In this document: piece by piece, positions 28,285 through 31,615 of the stretch
How positions within the stretch are numbered: the stretch's first letter is position 1
Layout of the letters: each line of letters opens with the position of its first letter
Notes under the pieces: generated by a model
Told to the model about the DNA's origin: nothing
Seen by the model: only the letters and a program-made list of their open reading frames with translations
The model's database searches: none
Made by a program: the position numbers and the translations under genes
Virus record (IMG/VR): IMGVR_UViG_3300023196_001911
Coordinates: 1-31,615 of that record
DNA: 31,615 nt
Reading direction: 5' to 3' (one strand)
From: a virus

Positions 28285-28437
28285 CTAATTCCCATAATTC
28301 ATTTTAAAGTCTTTTCTGTGTGAAATATCTGTTCTATTCTCTTTTTTTGTTGGTAAAGACCAATAATCTGTTATTAAACTGGTTGTTCCCCATGTTTGAT
28401 ACATATAATCCTTATTTCTATCTGCAGGTTTTCCCAT
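28285..28437 (-). CDS. Small hypothetical protein (50 aa) with strong ribosome-binding site
   Basis: ATG 28437-28435 to TAG 28287-28285 encodes MGKPADRNKDYMYQTWGTTS, then LITDYWSLPTKKENRTDISH and a basic end. A strong Shine-Dalgarno AGGAG lies five bases before the ATG (minus strand ACAGGAGTAAAAATG), the best in the window, which supports translation. The composition is polar and basic with several aromatic residues and no membrane helix. It lies between the 222-aa protein and gene 25, and its stop is only two bases from the late promoter box of gene 25. Function is unknown; a minor virion or assembly role is possible from position only. Confidence 0.75.
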   Translation of the reverse strand: MGKPADRNKDYMYQTWGTTSLITDYWSLPTKKENRTDISHRKDFKMNYGN

Positions 28438-28480
28438 TTTTACTCCTGTTTACTGCGAAACAGAACTTTTTAAGGGGTTT

Positions 28481-29149
28481 CTATCCCTCTTCACTATTTA
28501 TTTTTCTCTCTTGGGCAGTTTTCCAGAAATATTCATCTTCACGACCCATTCCAAGTCGATCAAATCCATTCTCAACCTGGTAGTACTGCGTTGATACCTT
28601 AAAATCAGGTATCTTTGGTTCGACTGGTGTCAAACTATTATCGAAAATACGCAATCTATTGTTGGGGTAGAGTGCGTATTGACCATTTTCTAACTCAATC
28701 AAGTTATGTGACTTATGTTCTGCTGGATTTTCACTCGTCGCATAATCAATATAGTCTGGATCATGATGGTAATTATCAATTGTACAGATATAAGTACCCT
28801 TTACATTACCATGATCCCTGGTATAACACTCAAAGTCCATTGAACCAATAAACTTCTTATCCACTGATACGACTCCGTAGTCCATGCAGTTCCAAAATTG
28901 CAGGTTAGGTAGATTCATATCAGGTGAAGGGGTCTCAGGATTCTTTACAAAGGCACTGATAGGTAGTTTATCATACATTGCAGCATACTCTGGTAAGTAT
29001 GTCTCAAAATAAAAAGCACGTCCAGGAATCGATTTAACCGATACCCAAACGCCCTTTACAAATTCTCTATGACCAGACTGATGATCTGTTAGATATTCTT
29101 TACGTACCCATACTTCTTTTGATGGAAGATTAGCAATCAAACAAGACAT
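28481..29149 (-). CDS. Conserved cyanophage hypothetical protein (222 aa)
   Basis: Opens MSCLIANLPSKEVWVRKEYL, continues GVWVSVKSIPGRAFYFETYL and LQFWNCMDYGVVSVDKKFIG. I recognise this as a protein conserved in T4-like cyanophages, with no function known to me. It is rich in aromatic residues, acidic overall, without signal peptide or membrane segment, and probably a folded beta-rich protein. The middle holds many His and Asp (DNYHHDPDYIDYATSENPAE), which could bind a metal, though I see no known site. The C-terminus is charged (REDEYFWKTAQERKINSEEG). GC content here (about 40%) is a little above that of the structural genes. No Shine-Dalgarno is evident before the ATG. Confidence 0.8.
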   Translation of the reverse strand: MSCLIANLPSKEVWVRKEYLTDHQSGHREFVKGVWVSVKSIPGRAFYFETYLPEYAAMYDKLPISAFVKNPETPSPDMNLPNLQFWNCMDYGVVSVDKKFIGSMDFECYTRDHGNVKGTYICTIDNYHHDPDYIDYATSENPAEHKSHNLIELENGQYALYPNNRLRIFDNSLTPVEPKIPDFKVSTQYYQVENGFDRLGMGREDEYFWKTAQERKINSEEG

Positions 29150-29174
29150 AAAAAATAATGACTGTTCTATCTAT

Positions 29175-29315
29175 TCAACCTCTTCCTTGTCCCCGATAAC
29201 GCTTACGTGCCCCATTACGAGAAGTCGCGGCATATTTGGTATGCTTACCAGTTCCTTGACGAGATTTTTTGGGCGCGCCTTCAACATAACCCATTCCTTT
29301 ACGCATAGCAGCCAT
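29175..29315 (-). CDS. Very basic small protein (46 aa)
   Basis: ATG 29315-29313 to TGA 29177-29175 encodes MAAMRKGMGYVEGAPKKSRQ, then GTGKHTKYAATSRNGARKRY and RGQGRG. It has 13 Arg/Lys and one acidic residue, is rich in Gly, and lacks hydrophobic stretches, so it is likely disordered and able to bind nucleic acid. A perfect Shine-Dalgarno (GGAGG, six bases before the ATG) lies inside the end of the preceding 53-aa gene, so the two are co-expressed. I recall close relatives in other cyanophages. A DNA- or RNA-binding or virion-packaged role is an inference from charge only. Confidence 0.8.
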   Translation of the reverse strand: MAAMRKGMGYVEGAPKKSRQGTGKHTKYAATSRNGARKRYRGQGRG

Positions 29316-29317
29316 AA

Positions 29318-29479
29318 TTAACCTCCAAGAATTTCAGTTTCAATTTGATTTGGTTTGGGAGAACCTTCCTTATAATACTTTTGAGCAAGATCTTCAATAG
29401 TATCCAGGTATTCTTCCTCTGTGATGTTTGAGTGGATTAGTTCTCCCTTACACCAGATATTATAGCGTTCGTTAGCCAT
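29318..29479 (-). CDS. Small conserved hypothetical protein (53 aa)
   Basis: ATG 29479-29477 to TAA 29320-29318 encodes MANERYNIWCKGELIHSNIT, then EEEYLDTIEDLAQKYYKEGS and PKPNQIETEILGG. It is acidic, with a probable beta strand at the start followed by the amphipathic helix EEEYLDTIEDLAQKYY. The start lies four bases after the glycosyltransferase stop and the stop lies two bases before the next start, so it belongs to the same transcript. Similar short proteins occur next to glycosyltransferase-type genes in cyanophages as I recall. Function unknown. Confidence 0.75.
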   Translation of the reverse strand: MANERYNIWCKGELIHSNITEEEYLDTIEDLAQKYYKEGSPKPNQIETEILGG

Positions 29480-29483
29480 AAAG

Positions 29484-30242
29484 TCAAATCACTCTTGTCT
29501 TTTCGTGACCGACTCTAATACGAGGATCGCACCAAATTTCAAAACCAGCTTCCTTAGCATCCAAACAGAACGATACGTCCTCTCCACACATATCTTGTAC
29601 TTCACCAGATTCAAAGACTTGCATCTTCGGAGCAAACCATGGATATTTCATTTCTCCATGTTCAAACACTCCGTGTTTAATTAGAAGCCATCCGAAACCA
29701 GTGTAGTCTACCGTGAAAGGTTTACGACGCTTTGAGATACTCTCAACAGTTTCATGATTCATTACTCCACCATTACCACGGAAGTCATCCTCATCTAACC
29801 AGTGTGCTACAGATGTTGTGTGACCATCCTCAGTAGCATACCATCCTCCAGCAATATCCTTATCCATCAATACTAATTGATAGAACTTCTCAGTGTTGAA
29901 TACAATATCACTATCAATCCATAATTGATAATCATACTGCAACTTTCCATCCCAAGGAATCTGATCAGGTCCACGTAATACATTTGCACCAAGACACTTA
30001 CATCGTGCAAAGTTCACCATTGAAGAGTAATCTTGTGAAATTTGGATACTAGCGCCAGTTTGCACTAGATCAAAGCATAGTTGTACAAAACTCTTTAGAT
30101 ACGTATAAGAAACTCCACGTCCTGGAAGACAAAATACAATTGACTTCCCACGAAGCATCTCTCGTGCTTTATCATAGTCCCATTCAGATGCTTCCTTCTT
30201 TGTTACGGGCGCTTTTGCTTTTACAGTGAATCCTTTAGCCAT
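29484..30242 (-). CDS. GT-A type glycosyltransferase
   Basis: Encodes 252 residues. Features of GT-A sugar transferases are visible: IVFCLPGRGVSY (35-46) as the first strand and loop, SMVNFARCKCLG (74-85) like the nucleotide-sugar-binding 'd.aRn' motif, and LWIDSDIVF with the DxD motif at 110-112 that would bind a metal and the sugar nucleotide. Further on are AGGWYA (131-136), YTGFGWLLIKHGVFE (180-194), and GEDVSFCLDAKEAGFEIWCD (220-239) followed by His246, matching the usual acid/base and metal-ligand region. It probably transfers a sugar to a virion protein, phage DNA or a host surface component; the acceptor cannot be told. No signal peptide or membrane helix, so it is cytosolic. It is preceded by a strong host-type promoter and followed by two small genes on the same transcript. 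Confidence 0.85.
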   Translation of the reverse strand: MAKGFTVKAKAPVTKKEASEWDYDKAREMLRGKSIVFCLPGRGVSYTYLKSFVQLCFDLVQTGASIQISQDYSSMVNFARCKCLGANVLRGPDQIPWDGKLQYDYQLWIDSDIVFNTEKFYQLVLMDKDIAGGWYATEDGHTTSVAHWLDEDDFRGNGGVMNHETVESISKRRKPFTVDYTGFGWLLIKHGVFEHGEMKYPWFAPKMQVFESGEVQDMCGEDVSFCLDAKEAGFEIWCDPRIRVGHEKTRVI

Positions 30243-30248
30243 AGTTGT

Positions 30249-30260
30249 AAGTAATTACTT
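30249..30260. repeat. 12-bp perfect palindrome in the glycosyltransferase leader
   Basis: AAGTAATTACTT is its own reverse complement and lies at about +1 to +10 of the transcript predicted from the sigma70 promoter at 30265-30293. The position would suit an operator, or a small hairpin near the ribosome-binding site, but no regulator is known. Confidence 0.4.
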
Positions 30261-30264
30261 CAGT

Positions 30265-30293
30265 ATCATACAGTATTATCTAGTTAATGTCAA
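30265..30293 (-). promoter_or_regulatory. Strong sigma70-type promoter for the glycosyltransferase gene
   Basis: On the minus strand TTGACA (30293-30288), a 17-base spacer and TATGAT (30270-30265) match the bacterial consensus in 11 of 12 bases with ideal spacing. The predicted start, near 30258, lies about 16 bases before the ATG. The -35 box overlaps the TGA stop of the upstream AbrB-like gene. This allows early transcription by host RNA polymerase, in contrast to the late boxes of the structural genes. Confidence 0.8.
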
Positions 30294-30484
30294 TCGCATT
30301 CTAATTCGGTTATCACAATGCAATCACCATCAACCTCCATGTTTATTTCAGTGCCCTCATACCACCCATACTCACTAATAACCCATTCTGGAAGTCTTAT
30401 ATAATACTCACCAGTTACAGAATCAACTTCTATATTAGTAATATTTTCTCCGGGATTTTTTTGCATATCAGTAAACTCTACCAT
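30290..30484 (-). CDS. Small AbrB/SpoVT-like protein (64 aa)
   Basis: From ATG 30484-30482 it reads MVEFTDMQKNPGENITNIEV, DSVTGEYYIRLPEWVISEYG, WYEGTEINMEVDGDCIVITE. The pattern 'tGe.yirLP.wv..e.GW.eGt.i.....d..iviT' is that of the swapped-hairpin AbrB/MazE DNA-binding fold, though only one such half is present and the protein is acidic. It might act as a transcription regulator or an antitoxin-like protein. No toxin gene lies next to it. I chose ATG 30484 over an upstream in-frame TTG at 30517, because that extension would pass through a 10-base homopolymer (plus strand A, 30499-30508) and adds an unlike hydrophobic end. Neither start has a good Shine-Dalgarno. Confidence 0.65.
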   Translation of the reverse strand: MVEFTDMQKNPGENITNIEVDSVTGEYYIRLPEWVISEYGWYEGTEINMEVDGDCIVITELECD

Positions 30485-30517
30485 TGATTTTATATAGCAA
30501 AAAAAAAATTTTACCAA

Positions 30518-30640
30518 GTATAATATTTAATAGGCAATCGTAACACTTTGTAGACTAGGGTAGTTATGCGTTTTTAATCACGCGCCCCAGGGGGGCACCC
30601 CCAATCAACGGGGGCACTGCTGCTTTAACGAACGCATGGG
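30518..30640. other. Intergenic junction between AT-rich and GC-rich DNA, with alternative G/C hairpins
   Basis: No gene is seen here. GC content changes sharply near 30575. The segment 30584-30614 holds runs that can pair in several exclusive ways: CCCCC (30598-30602) with GGGGG (30610-30614) around a 7-base loop, or GCCCC (30584-30588) with GGGGC (30592-30596). It follows the nuclease-like gene by about 27 bases on the minus strand and could serve as its terminator, although no T-run follows directly. Comparable G/C runs are very rare in the AT-rich part of the window. Confidence 0.55.
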
Positions 30641-31390
30641 TCACATGGTGATCAGGCGCACATCAGCAGAACCTGTCACCAACTGATCCACACGGTCCTG
30701 TTGCAACTTCAAAACAACCTGAGAATTGCGGTTCGCTTTGGACAGACCTAGGAAGGCGCGAATACCATTGTTGCTGGTGACGCGCAGGCGGAGACCAACC
30801 TCCACAATATGATGATCTTTCACCAGGACGACCTTACGGGATGTCATGCCGCGTCCCTTCTCAATCTTTGCAACGTATCCATTTTCTAGGAGACGGGCGG
30901 CGGGAATAACGTCGTGTTCGATGACGTAGCAGCGTCGGGCGTCGGTGTCGGTGATTACCATAGACATGCCGTCGTTTGCTTCAATCAGTTCGGAACGCAA
31001 CCAAGCGGTCAGAGATGCGGGGTCGATCGAATCCAGAGCGGCAGAGCAGATCTCATTAAACAGATCGCGGCACTCGGTTACAATCGCGTCACGCTTAACG
31101 GTCTCCCACTGACGGGCATCACTGACGAACTTAAGAAATGGGTTGAACTGAGAGGCGTCGATCAGGGTATCAGTCTTTGAAGTGTTGATCCAATCAAATG
31201 ATCCGTTTTTCAGTCCTGCCTTGTGCTTGATGCTGATTCGCTTAGTTCCCGCCATGGCGTCTGCCTTGTTACGGGTACCGCCCTTATGGGTCACAGTGTC
31301 GGGAAAGACGCGGTGATCGTTGAGCAGTTGAATAGTTGCCAGTTCATTGGCGATGCCTTTGTGGTGTGTGCTGCCGTTGGTTTTGAACAT
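30641..31390 (-). CDS. Possible PD-(D/E)XK nuclease-like protein in GC-rich block
   Basis: Encodes 249 residues. The first 70 residues, HHKGIANELATIQLLNDH (9-26), GGTRNKADAMAG (37-48) and KRISIKHKAG (50-59), then GSFDWINTSK, look like a restriction-endonuclease fold. On this reading Glu16 lies in the first helix, Asp44 is the metal ligand, and Lys55 or Lys57 is the catalytic Lys of a degenerate (D/E)XK motif. The acidic residue two before Lys55 is Ser, so activity is uncertain. The middle (about 100-160) is helical. The C-terminal third holds beta-rich segments (RKVVLVKDHHIVEVGLRLRV) and may bind DNA. Codon use is GC-rich (about 55% in a sampled line) against about 33% for the structural genes, which suggests acquisition. 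It is flanked by G/C hairpins, and no Shine-Dalgarno precedes the ATG. It could be a homing-type or defence/anti-defence nuclease. Confidence 0.7.
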   Translation of the reverse strand: MFKTNGSTHHKGIANELATIQLLNDHRVFPDTVTHKGGTRNKADAMAGTKRISIKHKAGLKNGSFDWINTSKTDTLIDASQFNPFLKFVSDARQWETVKRDAIVTECRDLFNEICSAALDSIDPASLTAWLRSELIEANDGMSMVITDTDARRCYVIEHDVIPAARLLENGYVAKIEKGRGMTSRKVVLVKDHHIVEVGLRLRVTSNNGIRAFLGLSKANRNSQVVLKLQQDRVDQLVTGSADVRLITM

Positions 31391-31398
31391 GTAGTTAG

Positions 31399-31415
31399 GG
31401 GGTGAGCGCCACCCC
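31399..31415 (-). promoter_or_regulatory. G/C stem-loop just before the nuclease-like gene start
   Basis: GGGGTG (31399-31404) and CACCCC (31410-31415) pair perfectly around a 5-base loop, 8 bases upstream of the ATG at 31390. A stem at this place in the mRNA leader would cover the ribosome-binding region, where no Shine-Dalgarno is seen, so it might control translation. Confidence 0.5.
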
Positions 31416-31433
31416 GGAGTGGTTTACTTTGTT

Positions 31434-31442
31434 ATTGTAGCA
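31434..31442 (-). promoter_or_regulatory. Candidate extended -10 promoter
   Basis: The minus strand reads TGCTACAAT about 44 bases before the nuclease-like gene. It has the TGn extension and five of six bases of the -10 consensus TATAAT. No convincing -35 box is present at the right distance. Confidence 0.3.
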
Positions 31443-31446
31443 TGAA

Positions 31447-31461
31447 AGGGGGGCAACCCCT
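31447..31461 (-). terminator. Short G/C hairpin followed by TTT, overlapping a stop codon
   Basis: On the minus strand AGGGG (31461-31457), loop TTGCC, then CCCCT (31451-31447) followed by two more T form a 5-bp stem. The first A is the last base of the TGA stop of the partial upstream gene. Position and shape fit a weak intrinsic terminator for that gene. Confidence 0.5.
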
Positions 31462-31615
31462 CACAGTTCTGCCATCATCTCATTCATTTCATCGGCGTCG
31501 ATCGCTGCATCATCCCAACGCACCCCGTCTGCTGTCTCACCCATCATCCGACCGATCATGCCGTCAGTCATGCAGCGAACGAATTTGGTCCAAGGGGTTT
31601 CACCTTCGGCAAACT
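31461..31615 (-). CDS. C-terminal end of an unknown protein, truncated at the right window edge
   Basis: The last 50 codons read FAEGETPWTKFVRCMTDGMI, GRMMGETADGVRWDDAAIDA, DEMNEMMAEL and end in TGA 31463-31461. The tail is acidic and unusually rich in Met (8 of 50 residues). The DNA is GC-rich, as for the adjacent nuclease-like gene, so both belong to the same foreign-looking block. I do not recognise the family. The beginning lies outside the window. Confidence 0.65.
   Translation of the reverse strand, partial: FAEGETPWTKFVRCMTDGMIGRMMGETADGVRWDDAAIDADEMNEMMAEL

Noticed and set aside
28470-28490. Hairpin GGG...CCC at the end of the 222-aa gene as a terminator
   Set aside because: The stem is short with a bulge, and the following minus-strand bases are A-rich rather than T-rich, so it does not fit an intrinsic terminator.
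30485-30517. Upstream TTG start extending the AbrB-like protein by 11 residues
   Set aside because: The extension is a Phe-rich run from a homopolymer and has no ribosome-binding site. ATG 30484 gives a normal N-terminus.
30914-31180. 88-codon plus-strand frame in the GC-rich block
   Set aside because: It is antisense to the nuclease-like gene, and GC-rich DNA favours such shadow frames. No start signal or recognisable motif.
1-31615. tRNA genes, CRISPR arrays and insertion sequences
   Set aside because: I saw no tRNA-like cloverleaf, no regularly spaced direct repeats and no transposase gene on either strand. A tRNA or covariance-model scan could not be run here.

Overview
The window looks like part of a T4-like myovirus (cyanophage type) that infects marine Synechococcus or Prochlorococcus. 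The evidence is a nearly unbroken, single-strand (minus) run of T4-type neck and baseplate genes in T4 order: 25, 6, a giant gene where T4 has 7, then 8, a giant DUF4815-type gene where T4 has 9-12, two fibre-like genes, and 13, 14, 15, 16. Several small proteins typical of cyanophages accompany them. Base composition of the structural part is AT-rich (about 33% GC in sampled lines), and perfect T4-type late promoters (TATAAATA on the minus strand) sit in two of the few intergenic gaps.

Layout in transcription order (right to left). 31615-30560: a clearly GC-richer block (about 55% in a sampled line) with the end of an unknown gene, a gene that may encode a PD-(D/E)XK nuclease-like protein, and several G/C hairpins. 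30484-28285: small accessory genes (AbrB-like protein, GT-A type glycosyltransferase behind a textbook sigma70 promoter, a 53-aa and a very basic 46-aa protein, a 222-aa conserved cyanophage protein, a 50-aa protein). 28251-12495: baseplate wedge genes 25, 6, the 3961-residue giant protein, and 8. 12491-4776: the 2449-residue DUF4815-type virion protein and two small genes. 4743-4022: two small fibre-like structural proteins. 4022-980: neck and tail-completion genes 13, 14 and 15, coupled by one-base TAATG/TGATG overlaps. 969-544: terminase small subunit gp16. 531-1: a conserved marine-phage protein interrupted by an in-frame TAA; it runs off the left edge, beyond which gene 17 would be expected.

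The genes together build the baseplate, the neck that joins head to tail, and the first part of the packaging motor. Four of the virion proteins (gp14, gp8, the DUF4815-type protein and the gp7-position giant) share short beta-rich repeat modules that T4 gp14, gp8 and gp7 are too short to hold, so module shuffling has enlarged this baseplate and neck. The most unusual points are the in-frame stop inside a conserved motif at 481-483, flanked by a perfect 9-bp inverted repeat; the GC-rich nuclease-like block at the right end; and the extent of module sharing among structural proteins.
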